Source: JAHJRJ01 sp037443685 (GTDB lineage: Bacteria; Bacteroidota; Ignavibacteria; UBA10030; BY39). Taken from it: a DNA stretch of 31,621 bases. The stretch lies in NCBI GenBank assembly GCA_037443685.1, contig JBBINX010000016.1:1-31621 (forward strand), read 5' to 3'. Below are positions 7,361 to 14,585 of the stretch, in pieces (position 1 is the stretch's first letter; the number at the start of each line of letters is the position of its first letter). A model generated the notes under the pieces. That model did not search any database. It had not been told where the DNA came from and saw only the letters and a program-made list of their open reading frames with translations. The position numbers and the translations under genes were made by a program.

Positions 7361-9454
7361 ATGCCACTAATGACGCGCATGCGAGATAACATGCCAGCAA
7401 TCATAATTTTTTTAGTAATTGCTTTCATTCTCACAATCGTCTTTGAATGGGGAATGGATTATTTAGGAATCACACAACCCAAGTACGATTATGTTGGGAA
7501 AGTCAATGGTAAAAAAATTGATTATACCGAATTTCTTGAATTAGTTAAACAGCGGTCAGAAAATCATAAAACTCAATCGGGCAAAGAACCAGACGAAGCC
7601 CAGTTAATTCAGATACGCGAAGAAGTATGGAACTCTCTTGTTACACAGTTGCTCATCGACCAAGAAATTGCAAAAATGGGAATAGAAGTACCTGACCAGG
7701 AGGTAGTAGATTGGGTACATGGCGAAAATCCACCAGAATTTTTAACGCGCCAGTTTATGGATTCTTTAGGAAATTTTAATAGGGCTGCTTATGAATCTGC
7801 GATATCCGACCCTCGCAATAAAGATATTTGGGTGCAGGTTGAAGTAGGATTAAGGAAACAGCGAATGCAAGAAAAACTTCAGAGCATATTGTTAGCTGGT
7901 GTTCTTGTTTCCGACGGCGAAGTATTCCAACGATTTGCTGATCAGAATTTAAAGTTTAATATTGATTACGTTTTATTCGACCCGAACAAATTGATCACAG
8001 ACGAAGAAGCCACAGTAACCGATTCTGAGATCGAAAAATTCTACAACAAAAATTCCGCAGAATTTAAAGTTGAAGCTATGCGTACATTAAAATACGTTCG
8101 TTTCATAGAGGCCCCCTCGGCTAAGGATACACAATCGGTTATTAATGAGTTGGAGGATATACTGCTACGTGCTCAAGCTGGCGCTGATTTTCAAGACCTC
8201 GCAAGTACATATTCCGAAATTCCCGCGTCTGAAGCTTTCTTTAAACCAGGCGAATTAACCCCCGCAAAAGAAGAACTACTGTTTGGTTCAAAAGTCGGGT
8301 CGATTATTGGGCCGATTAAAGATCAAGACGGTTATCATCTGATAAAAATTTTAGAAGAGAAGACAGGAACAGAAGAATTTATTCGTGCGAGCCACATATT
8401 GATCTCAATCCAAGGAACAGATTCCGTAAAGGCATTAACTGAAGCAAAGAATTTATTAGTTCGGATCAATAAGGGGGAAAACTTTGCGGAACTTGCGAAA
8501 CTTTACTCACAAGATCCCGGCTCAGGTGCCAAGGGTGGTGAACTCGGTTGGTTCGGAAAAGGTAGAATGGTTAAACCTTTTGAAGATGCTTGCTATAAAG
8601 CTAGTATTAATCAAATCGTAGGGCCAATAAGAACACAATTTGGTTACCATATAATAAAAGTTACAGGGAAGACAAAACGTGAAATAAAAATTTCTTCAAT
8701 CACAATTCCAGTGAAGGTAAGTTCACAAACAAGAAATGAAATTTATCAGAATGCACAAGATTTTCAATTCTTAGCTAAGGAAAACGACTTTATCAAGGAG
8801 GCTGAAATTGCTAAATATGAAGTATTAGAGACTCCATCCTTTACCGAAAAAGGCACAATCCCTGGAATAGGCTTACACCGGTCTATCAACAGATTTGCCT
8901 TTGATGAAAAAGTCGGAGCTATTAGCGAAGTATTATCGATCAGTGAAGGATACGCTGTATTCATTATCACCGAAGCTAAAAAAGAAGGCATACGCCCGTT
9001 GAGCGAGTTGAAGGAAACCCTCAAACCTCGAGTAATTCGTGAGAAGAAAATACAACTACTGAAACCGAAAGTTGAAGAATACAGAAAACAAATTTCTGAT
9101 AAAGAAGATTTACGCACATTGAGTGCAACACATCCCGAATGGATTATAACAAATTCAGGCCCGTTCACACCTGCCGGCGGAATACCCGGAATCGGACGTG
9201 ATTTGATGTTGATAGGTGGTATCCAAGCTATTAACATCGGTGAAATATCAAAACCGATTGAGGGTATCCGCGGTTACTACATAGTAAAGATGTTGGAAAA
9301 AAGCACAATAGATTCAATAGCTTACAAAACACAAAAAGAAATGTTGGCGACCCAAATTCTTCAAGAAAAGAAAAATCAATTCTTAACAGATTGGCTTGAA
9401 CAGTTAAAAAAGAAAGCGGATATAGAAGACAACAGAGATATATTCTTCCGCTAA
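7361..9454 (+). CDS. Membrane-anchored peptidyl-prolyl isomerase, PpiD/SurA-like
   Basis: A 697-residue periplasmic folding factor anchored by one N-terminal helix (about 11-29) with a positively charged cytoplasmic start, the PpiD arrangement. A SurA-N-like chaperone region covers about 42-235. A first, degenerate parvulin-like domain is at about 240-335. A clear parvulin domain at about 342-437 has A-S-H-I-L, the run G-G-E-L-G-W-F-G-K-G and G-Y-H-I-I-K-V. Two further half-domains each contain I-P-G-I-G followed by a Gly-Tyr strand near the C terminus. The family catalyses proline isomerisation and assists outer-membrane protein folding. It is divergent from secD, which fits a joint role in export and folding, and is followed by an outer-membrane barrel gene. 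AGGAGA lies 11 bases before the ATG. Confidence 0.92.
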   Translation: MPLMTRMRDNMPAIIIFLVIAFILTIVFEWGMDYLGITQPKYDYVGKVNGKKIDYTEFLELVKQRSENHKTQSGKEPDEAQLIQIREEVWNSLVTQLLIDQEIAKMGIEVPDQEVVDWVHGENPPEFLTRQFMDSLGNFNRAAYESAISDPRNKDIWVQVEVGLRKQRMQEKLQSILLAGVLVSDGEVFQRFADQNLKFNIDYVLFDPNKLITDEEATVTDSEIEKFYNKNSAEFKVEAMRTLKYVRFIEAPSAKDTQSVINELEDILLRAQAGADFQDLASTYSEIPASEAFFKPGELTPAKEELLFGSKVGSIIGPIKDQDGYHLIKILEEKTGTEEFIRASHILISIQGTDSVKALTEAKNLLVRINKGENFAELAKLYSQDPGSGAKGGELGWFGKGRMVKPFEDACYKASINQIVGPIRTQFGYHIIKVTGKTKREIKISSITIPVKVSSQTRNEIYQNAQDFQFLAKENDFIKEAEIAKYEVLETPSFTEKGTIPGIGLHRSINRFAFDEKVGAISEVLSISEGYAVFIITEAKKEGIRPLSELKETLKPRVIREKKIQLLKPKVEEYRKQISDKEDLRTLSATHPEWIITNSGPFTPAGGIPGIGRDLMLIGGIQAINIGEISKPIEGIRGYYIVKMLEKSTIDSIAYKTQKEMLATQILQEKKNQFLTDWLEQLKKKADIEDNRDIFFR

Positions 9455-9458
9455 GTCC

Positions 9459-9476
9459 AACCTGACCTTTCAGGTT
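9459..9476. repeat. Short perfect inverted repeat (hairpin) between the foldase and barrel genes
   Basis: AACCTGA, four bases, TCAGGTT: a perfect 7-base-pair stem with a tetraloop, placed just after the foldase stop and nine bases before the next ATG. No T-run follows, so it is not a typical intrinsic terminator. It may stabilise the upstream mRNA or modulate translation of the barrel gene. Confidence 0.5.
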
Positions 9477-9484
9477 AATTCAGG

Positions 9485-10159
9485 ATGAAGCGAAAACATA
9501 AAATATTAATTATCTTGTGCATTATTTTTATGATATCAATTTCATATTCGAATGCACATGATTATACATATTCATTGGCAGCAACAGGATCGTACACAAC
9601 CACCTCAAAAGTATTTTTGCATCCCGATGCTGCCGATTTATTTTTAAGGGGCAAGTATTTATTGTTAGAAGGTATTTATTGTGTAGGGCTTGACTTACGT
9701 AGGAAGGTAAATAACTCGTCTCTTCAAATTGGATTATCAATAGAATATCTTGAAAAAACAGAAAGATTTCTTGTTACTAATACAGAAGACGGCTTTTTTG
9801 CAATTCCAGTTGAGCTGACCGGCTTCTTTTATATTCCAATTGCGGGAAAAAGTGTTGATATCTATATGGGAGCGGGTGTCGGGGTGTATTTCGGTGAACG
9901 CCGTTATATATATCAAAATATCGATGCAAAAGTTGTTGGGAAAAAAGCTGGCGCCGGTATCCACGTTCAATGTGGTGTAGATTACAACTTTTACAAACAA
10001 TTCGCTGTTAGGACACAAATTAAATTTCGTGATTTACAATTCCGAACGACAAATCAATTCACAAATCCCGGAGGCAGAAACTTAGATTTGAAACCTTTCA
10101 CATCACAAATTAATGTTGATGGAATGACAGTCGAAATCGGAATAGTTTACTTCTTTTAG
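9485..10159 (+). CDS. Predicted outer-membrane beta-barrel protein
   Basis: A 224-residue hypothetical protein. It has a signal peptide (M-K-R-K-H-K then a hydrophobic run ending around Ser-Asn-Ala at residue 24). Amphipathic, Gly/Tyr/Phe-rich strands run throughout, and the C terminus ends in Val-Tyr-Phe-Phe, the terminal aromatic residue typical of outer-membrane barrels recognised by BamA. The Gly-rich segment M-G-A-G-V-G-V-Y-F-G resembles OmpW/porin-family-like barrels of Bacteroidota. No enzymatic motif is visible and the cargo or function is unknown. It follows the PpiD/SurA-like foldase by 30 bases and precedes aroK by one base, so the three are probably co-transcribed. The ribosome-binding site is poor. 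Confidence 0.75.
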   Translation: MKRKHKILIILCIIFMISISYSNAHDYTYSLAATGSYTTTSKVFLHPDAADLFLRGKYLLLEGIYCVGLDLRRKVNNSSLQIGLSIEYLEKTERFLVTNTEDGFFAIPVELTGFFYIPIAGKSVDIYMGAGVGVYFGERRYIYQNIDAKVVGKKAGAGIHVQCGVDYNFYKQFAVRTQIKFRDLQFRTTNQFTNPGGRNLDLKPFTSQINVDGMTVEIGIVYFF

Positions 10160-10160
10160 T

Positions 10161-10712
10161 ATGATTGTTAAAAAGGATCTCATATACGTTACGGGATTTA
10201 TGGCGGGAGGGAAAAGTACAATTGGTTCTATCCTGGCGAATATGATTGATTATAGTTTTTTGGACATAGATAAGCATATTAAAAAAATTACAGGTAAAAA
10301 GATAACCGATATTTTTGCAGAAAGAGGAGAAACATATTTTCGGAAATATGAGAATGAAGTCTTGTCAGAGTTTAGCAAAGCCCACAGGTATGTGATCTCA
10401 CTCGGAGGTGGCACGATAACTCATATCGAGAACTTCTCAATGATTAAATCGACTGGTGTGCTCATTTATCTTAAAGCCGGCGTTGAGCAAATATATAAAC
10501 GGTTGAGGTTCAAGAGCGACAGGCCAATATTGAAATCGAAAGAAGGAATTTGGCTGCGTGACGAAGCGTTGAAAATAAAAATTATCGAACTTCTTGAAGC
10601 TCGTGAACCTTTCTACTTAAAATCAGATTTAATCGTTGAAACTGACAACAAAACCATTGGAAATACCGTTGACGAAATTATACGAAAATTAAAACCAATA
10701 ATAAATTTATGA
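10161..10712 (+). CDS. aroK: Shikimate kinase
   Basis: A 183-residue cytosolic enzyme of normal length that phosphorylates shikimate at O3 with ATP in chorismate synthesis. The phosphate loop is G-F-M-A-G-G-K-S-T (12-20). The shikimate-binding Asp in F-L-D-I-D-K (33-38), Arg61 (F-R-K-Y-E), the Gly triplet in S-L-G-G-G-T (80-85), the lid Arg121 in S-D-R-P-I-L and Arg148 in E-A-R-E-P-F-Y are all present. The usual Gly-Ser of the loop (GFMGSGKS) reads Ala-Gly here, a conservative change. Its ATG follows the barrel gene stop after one base. No other aromatic-pathway genes are nearby. Confidence 0.95.
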   Translation: MIVKKDLIYVTGFMAGGKSTIGSILANMIDYSFLDIDKHIKKITGKKITDIFAERGETYFRKYENEVLSEFSKAHRYVISLGGGTITHIENFSMIKSTGVLIYLKAGVEQIYKRLRFKSDRPILKSKEGIWLRDEALKIKIIELLEAREPFYLKSDLIVETDNKTIGNTVDEIIRKLKPIINL

Positions 10713-11255
10713 AAAAAGTAGTACCAAGAAATAATGCTCGTCAAACAACCCAAAAGAAAGATTAGTCAGACTGTAATAAAAATTCTAAACATTATTTTAT
10801 GCGCTGGTTTTTGTAAAGCTCATATTTTATTTTGATTTAAAAAACACTCCTTTGTTCAGCGATTTATTTGATAACAAAATATCTTCTTTCCTTAAAAGCC
10901 GGATATGACGTTGCAATTATCCCGAAAATTGCATTAGAATATTTTTAAAAATCTCTAACCGTCATAACTCAATGTTATAGAACAATTTAATTACTGATAT
11001 TCTAAATGCATTGCATTAGAAATGCGTAAATATCAATCATCATAAACTATTCAGCATCAATGTATAAATGGAGCAATTATTTTCTATGTCATTTTTCGGG
11101 ATAATAAATCCTTGAAAAATGAAAAAATAATTTTTTTTTCACAACCAACAATAAAGCTAAAATTGCCGTTCAACAGGACATAGCAGAAATAAAGAGAAGG
11201 CTCGGATTAGAAAAATAAACTTAAACCATCGAAATGAATAAAGCGTTTATGAATA
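10713..11255. other. 543-base region without a convincing gene
   Basis: Very AT-rich. On the plus strand an 18-codon mini-ORF (10709-10765) overlaps the aroK stop as ATGA but encodes only a Lys/Asn/Gln-rich peptide. At 11138-11217 a stop-terminated frame ends in D-I-A-E-I-K-R-R-L-G-L-E-K, which looks like the coiled-coil tail of a small protein but has no start, with a run of nine T just upstream. Two 13-base arms of an inverted repeat are inside. I see no tRNA, CRISPR or transposase. It is probably a decayed gene plus intergenic DNA separating two convergent gene groups. Confidence 0.5.
10916..11105. repeat. Separated 13-base inverted repeat
   Basis: ATTATCCCGAAAA at 10916-10928 is exactly complementary to TTTTCGGGATAAT at 11093-11105, with about 164 bases between. 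A GCAATTAT copy also occurs at 10913-10920 and at 11073-11080. This could be the ends of a small non-autonomous element or a pair of protein-binding sites. There is no transposase and no clear target duplication. Confidence 0.4.
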
Positions 11256-11639
11256 TTACAAATTTTCTAATACTCTATTAATTCTCTCAGCCAACTCTTC
11301 CGACATCCTATGAAGCTTTTCATCAGTGGTGAAGGATTGTAACAAAGCAGGGTTGAATATCGAAACTTTGGTTTTCACTTCCTTTTCCTGAATCACAACG
11401 TTACACGGCATCAATAATCCAAGCCGGTCGTCCGCGAGGAGCGCCTCATACGCGAATTGCGGATTGCAAGCTCCGAGTATTGTTAATTTACGAAAGTCTT
11501 TGTCGAGTTTTTGCTTGATAGTATTTTGAACATCAATCGTGGTTAATATCCCGAAACCTTCTTTTTTAAGTTCATCAGTTACTTTTGTAATGGTATCTTC
11601 AAAAGATAACGGTAATATTTTACTCAATCCAAGTTTCAT
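11256..11639 (-). CDS. DUF302 family protein
   Basis: A 127-residue protein with the DUF302 pattern: E-G-F-G-I-L-T-T-I-D-V (27-37), then I-L-G-A-C-N-P (54-60), and L-G-L-L-M-P-C-N-V-V (73-82). Cys58 and Cys79 are the two conserved cysteines of the family. No signal peptide is visible, so it should be cytosolic. DUF302 proteins often occur beside sulfur and redox genes and their biochemical role is not settled. AGGAG lies five bases before the ATG. It is the last gene of the minus-strand redox island, 145 bases beyond the DUF6132 gene, so it may have its own promoter. Confidence 0.88.
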   Translation of the reverse strand: MKLGLSKILPLSFEDTITKVTDELKKEGFGILTTIDVQNTIKQKLDKDFRKLTILGACNPQFAYEALLADDRLGLLMPCNVVIQEKEVKTKVSIFNPALLQSFTTDEKLHRMSEELAERINRVLENL

Positions 11640-11784
11640 ATTTACTCCTATTAAAAGGTTTCAAAACAACAGCCACAAAATCACTAAGGTATTAATTCGT
11701 CAATTGACAGACACGTAGGACTTTTTGATCAGTTCAGCTCTGGTAGGAGAAAAGAGTTCGAGAGATTTTAGTCGTTGTTGATTT

Positions 11785-11985
11785 TTACTGTATTTGGTTT
11801 TTTTTCCACGGAACGACTAATAAACCGATGGCCGTTCCGTAAATCGTGCTAATCCATGGATTGCTTGTAATCAGGCAAGTCCCGGAGTAACATCCGATAA
11901 AATAGTAATAACCAAATCCTGCAATCGCACCTAATATCGGTGGGGCAGTTCTCATAATCCAAAATTTTATTTTTGAATAATTCAT
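11785..11985 (-). CDS. Small membrane protein, DUF6132 type
   Basis: A 66-residue protein with two membrane helices, about 13-31 and 43-60. They bracket the conserved loop F-I-G-C-Y-S-G-T-C-L-I-T-S-N-P, which has two cysteines (Cys32, Cys37). This motif matches the small DUF6132 family as I remember it, commonly found in Bacteroidota and Chlorobi near thioredoxins and rhodanese-like proteins; the family name is from memory. The ATG directly abuts the stop of the zinc-ribbon gene, indicating translational coupling. Its function is unknown. A role in membrane thiol or sulfur chemistry is an inference from the paired cysteines and the neighbours. Confidence 0.75.
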   Translation of the reverse strand: MNYSKIKFWIMRTAPPILGAIAGFGYYYFIGCYSGTCLITSNPWISTIYGTAIGLLVVPWKKNQIQ

Positions 11986-12228
11986 TTAATTCAGTCCACA
12001 CATTCCGCCTGCACATCCACCACCAAAAGAGCCGCGAGGTATGTCGCAGTTACCAGTTTCGCAACTATTGCCTGAGCTTCCAATGCTGATATTTGGGGCA
12101 GACATTAGTTTTTTATATTCATTCGAACCGCATTTTGGACAAACTACATCGTGTGTTAATTCTTTTCCTTTGTGGAAAATATCGTACGTGAAATTACAAT
12201 TTATACATCTATAATCGTAAACGGGCAT
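11986..12228 (-). CDS. FmdB-type zinc-ribbon protein with Cys-rich tail
   Basis: An 80-residue protein. The N-terminal half is a FmdB/CxxC_CXXC_SSSS regulatory-type zinc ribbon: M-P-V-Y-D-Y-R-C-I-N-C (Cys8, Cys11) and C-P-K-C-G (Cys30, Cys33). The tail is Gly/Ser-rich with four more cysteines (Cys56, Cys61, Cys72, Cys77), ending in G-G-G-C-A-G-G-M-C-G, which could bind another metal ion. FmdB-like proteins were first noted beside formamidase and amidase genes and are taken to be regulatory, with no proven mechanism. It lies between OsmC (12 bases upstream) and DUF6132 (directly abutting) in the redox island. Confidence 0.85.
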   Translation of the reverse strand: MPVYDYRCINCNFTYDIFHKGKELTHDVVCPKCGSNEYKKLMSAPNISIGSSGNSCETGNCDIPRGSFGGGCAGGMCGLN

Positions 12229-12240
12229 TAATTATTTCCT

Positions 12241-12690
12241 TCAATTTATTGGTTTATCATATTCTTGGGTTTCTACTATCCTGTAGCTGTGTGTGATATC
12301 AATTGCCTTTTGCAACATCGCCGTTACGGAGCAATACTTAGTTAATGAAATGTTGATCGCTTTTTCTATGTCTGCTTTTTTTATTCCTTTGCCTTCGAAT
12401 ACATATTCGAGATTAATCTTAGTATAAACCTGTGGATGCTCTTCTGCTGACTCAGCTTCAATATTCATATAAAAATTAGTAAAAGGAACTTTTTTCTTTG
12501 TGAGTATTGAAGCAACATCGCTGCCTGTGCATCCACCGAGGGCTATCAGTATTAATTCTTTAGGGCGCGTTCCGGCATCGCTGCCGCCGAATTGTTCAGG
12601 ACCATCAAGTGGTATCCAATGTTTTGAATCTCCCTTTCCCATAAATGTTACACCTTTTATGTGTTGAACTATTGCTCTCTTTGTTGCCAT
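12241..12690 (-). CDS. OsmC family thiol peroxidase-like protein
   Basis: A 149-residue protein of normal OsmC length. The two redox cysteines are present: Cys54 in A-L-G-G-C-T-G-S-D-V and Cys120 in L-T-K-Y-C-S-V-T-A. The family reduces organic hydroperoxides through a disulfide between these cysteines, usually recycled by a dithiol partner. The YhfA-like subtype, which this resembles (I-A-L-G-G-C-T-G-S-D), is less well characterised. It is cytosolic with no signal peptide. AGGAAGGA lies ahead of the ATG. It sits between the TlpA-like redoxin and the zinc-ribbon gene, consistent with a thiol/peroxide defence group. Confidence 0.92.
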   Translation of the reverse strand: MATKRAIVQHIKGVTFMGKGDSKHWIPLDGPEQFGGSDAGTRPKELILIALGGCTGSDVASILTKKKVPFTNFYMNIEAESAEEHPQVYTKINLEYVFEGKGIKKADIEKAINISLTKYCSVTAMLQKAIDITHSYRIVETQEYDKPIN

Positions 12691-12721
12691 AAATTTTCCT
12701 TCCTAACTTATTTATAAAAGA

Positions 12722-13207
12722 TTACTTCATCAGCTCTGCTATAATATCTTTTTCAAAAACAGCTTTCGGACGGTAACCCTCATATCGTTGTTTTATCATA
12801 CCGTCTTTTCCAACAATAAATGCAGTCGGTATTCCCCTTATCCCACCGTAGAGTTTTGCCACTTCGTTAGTACCCATTAAAACTGGATAGTTCATTTTAT
12901 AACTCTGATAAAATGTTTTCACACTTTCAAAATCATCTAATGCAATACCGATAACTACAAAACCTCGCTTTGAATACTTCTTTTGTAGTTCTATAAATTC
13001 GGGGATACCTTTTTTGCAAGGTCCGCACCACGTTGCCCAAAAATCAATTAATATAACTTTTCCAACAAAGTCCGATAGTTTTACTGTTTTTCCAGATAAA
13101 TCTTTTAGCTCAAAAGGTGGAGCTTTTTTGTTATTCGAATAAGTATTTTGAACAACTAATAAAGTTATTAATAACAGCAATATAAGGTTAGATGTTAATG
13201 TTTTCAT
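12722..13207 (-). CDS. TlpA-like periplasmic thiol-disulfide oxidoreductase
   Basis: A 161-residue redoxin with a signal peptide or N-terminal anchor (about 6-24). The thioredoxin fold starts at about 29 with A-P-P-F-E-L-K-D-L. The active site is Trp60-Cys61-Gly-Pro-Cys64, followed by the redoxin motif G-I-A-L-D-D and the cis-proline segment G-I-P-T-A-F-I-V (Pro128). It probably keeps extracytoplasmic proteins or cytochrome-maturation thiols reduced. A second, distinct redoxin gene lies at the left edge of the window and a cytosolic thioredoxin lies nearby in this group. AAGGAAA precedes the ATG. The 163 bases upstream, up to hsp20, have no clear promoter. Confidence 0.92.
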   Translation of the reverse strand: MKTLTSNLILLLLITLLVVQNTYSNNKKAPPFELKDLSGKTVKLSDFVGKVILIDFWATWCGPCKKGIPEFIELQKKYSKRGFVVIGIALDDFESVKTFYQSYKMNYPVLMGTNEVAKLYGGIRGIPTAFIVGKDGMIKQRYEGYRPKAVFEKDIIAELMK

Positions 13208-13370
13208 TTATTTTCCTTTTTAGTTTCTTTACGCTGTCATTCCAGAAGTTGACCAAAAAGCATGCTCTCGAGTTTCCATAACTTGTTTCGGAGAGAGATT
13301 GAGTAACGAGAGAACTTTTTAGTTAGCGTGTCGGAATGTTTTCAATTATAATTTAAAAGATTATAATCAA

Positions 13371-13862
13371 TTATCCAAGTGTAATGTCGATATCTTTTGG
13401 TTTTGCTGATTTCATTTTTTCAAAAATAATGCTTAATAAGCCATTCTTATACTCTGAGTACACTTTTTCAATGTCAGCATATTCGGGTAGATATATATAG
13501 CGTGCAAAGTTTCCGTAACTTCTCTCGCAACATAAATATTTTTTTAACTCTTCAGAATTATCTTCGGGTTGTTCACCCAATATCCAAAGTATATTGTTTT
13601 TAATTTTAACGCTAATATTTTCTTTTTCAACTCCTGGGAGTTCAACGCGGATGATAATTTGACCTTCTGTTTCTAACATCTCAGTTGTTGGAACCCAGTC
13701 TGCATCGATATCGATTATTTTTCGATCTGGAATTCTATATTCAGATGCTTCGGGAAATAATCGGTGCAATATCGCCTGCGCGGGTGAGAAGTATCCTGTT
13801 TCACTATGAATCTGATTCATTTCGTGATTAGGCCTTTGATAATGTTTATGAAAATGATGCAT
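13371..13862 (-). CDS. Small heat shock protein, Hsp20/alpha-crystallin family
   Basis: A 163-residue ATP-independent holdase that binds unfolding proteins. The alpha-crystallin domain is at about 56-150, with V-E-L-P-G-V near residue 75, the E-R-S-Y-G-N-F-A-R beta-strand motif at about 113-121 and the A/G-x-L motif as N-G-L-L-S-I-I (140-146). The N-terminal arm is His-rich (six His in the first 19 residues), which is unusual and might bind metal. There is no clear C-terminal I-x-I motif beyond Ile-Asp-Ile near residues 158-160. GAGG lies before the ATG and it begins 12 bases after trxA, so it is co-transcribed with the thioredoxin. Confidence 0.95.
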   Translation of the reverse strand: MHHFHKHYQRPNHEMNQIHSETGYFSPAQAILHRLFPEASEYRIPDRKIIDIDADWVPTTEMLETEGQIIIRVELPGVEKENISVKIKNNILWILGEQPEDNSEELKKYLCCERSYGNFARYIYLPEYADIEKVYSEYKNGLLSIIFEKMKSAKPKDIDITLG

Positions 13863-13874
13863 GGTATCCTCTTT

Positions 13875-14219
13875 TTAGTTTATTGCTATTTTGATAACGT
13901 GTTCATCTAATTTCTTTGCGAGTGTCTGTTTTGGTACGGAACCTACAACCCCGTCCACTAATTTTCCGCCTTTAAAGATGCCGAGTGTAGGTATGCTTCT
14001 GATTCCGTAAGCTGAAGCTGTTTCATTGTTTTCGTCGGTATTGAGTTTTGCTATTTTGAATTTACCAAGATACTCATCGGCAAGCTGTTCGACCACAGGT
14101 GCGATCATCCTACACGGTGCGCACCACGGCGCCCAGAAATCTACCAATACAGGTATTTCTGATTCTAAAACCTCTTTTTGAAAATTTTGGTCTGTTACTG
14201 TAACTATATTTTTGCTCAT
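13875..14219 (-). CDS. trxA: Thioredoxin
   Basis: A 114-residue classical thioredoxin, the cytosolic dithiol reductant for ribonucleotide reductase, peroxidases and similar enzymes. ATG 14219 is chosen because AAGGAAA stands just upstream and the fold begins immediately; a longer in-frame reading would run through the DUF2892 gene. The active site is Trp32-Cys33-Ala-Pro-Cys36, so the canonical Gly is Ala, a common variant. Asp27 and the cis-Pro77 in S-I-P-T are present. Its ATG overlaps the DUF2892 stop as ATGA, so translation is coupled. Another OsmC/TlpA set lies downstream, suggesting that the island forms one thiol network. Confidence 0.96.
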   Translation of the reverse strand: MSKNIVTVTDQNFQKEVLESEIPVLVDFWAPWCAPCRMIAPVVEQLADEYLGKFKIAKLNTDENNETASAYGIRSIPTLGIFKGGKLVDGVVGSVPKQTLAKKLDEHVIKIAIN

Positions 14220-14422
14220 TGTATTTTCCTTGATTGTTTCTTTTTTAATGTTGATATTTTTAATAGGGAGTATATCGGGCAATATCCCACTATCGCCGTT
14301 AAAATTGGAACAACTCCAACTAATCCCCAAGCTGTCTGCGGACCCCAGAAATAGAGACCTAGCAGCACAAATCCAACTATAAGTCTAATTATTTTATCTG
14401 TAATACCTATGTTTTTATTCAT
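14216..14422 (-). CDS. DUF2892 (YgaP-like transmembrane) protein
   Basis: A 68-residue membrane protein with the DUF2892 pattern: N-x-G-x-x-D-K-I-I-R at the start, two helices at about 11-25 and 31-47, and the closing motif Gly46-Tyr-Cys48-Pro-Ile-Tyr followed by S-L-L. In E. coli YgaP a similar membrane part is fused to a rhodanese that handles sulfane sulfur. Here it stands alone but is coupled to a thioredoxin by an ATGA overlap. AAAGGA precedes the ATG. The basic tail (K-K-K-Q-S-R-K) should be cytosolic. The function is unproven; a link to thiol or sulfur metabolism is inferred from context. Confidence 0.88.
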   Translation of the reverse strand: MNKNIGITDKIIRLIVGFVLLGLYFWGPQTAWGLVGVVPILTAIVGYCPIYSLLKISTLKKKQSRKIQ

Positions 14423-14585
14423 TTTTATATCCTTTCGGGTGTTCTTTATTGTTTGCTGTAGATATGATGCAGTGAGGTTTGAAAGGATTCAAGAATAAAA
14501 AAGGTGTGAAATATTTAATTTGGCGGATTTATTATCGAGATTATTGTTCTGAATAATTATTTTTATAGCTGCACAGGACAAACTC

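Noticed and set aside
13346..13366. TTATAAT/ATTATAA hairpin after hsp20 as a terminator
   Set aside because: The stem contains only A-T pairs and no T-run follows on the minus strand, so it is too weak.
14220..14330. N-terminal extension of thioredoxin starting at 14330
   Set aside because: The extra 37 residues are an out-of-frame reading of the DUF2892 gene; the internal ATG at 14219 has a ribosome-binding site and gives a normal thioredoxin.
14429..14488. ATCCTTTC/GAAAGGAT inverted repeat before the DUF2892 gene
   Set aside because: One arm is simply the ribosome-binding site region of the DUF2892 gene; eight bases with a long spacer are likely chance.
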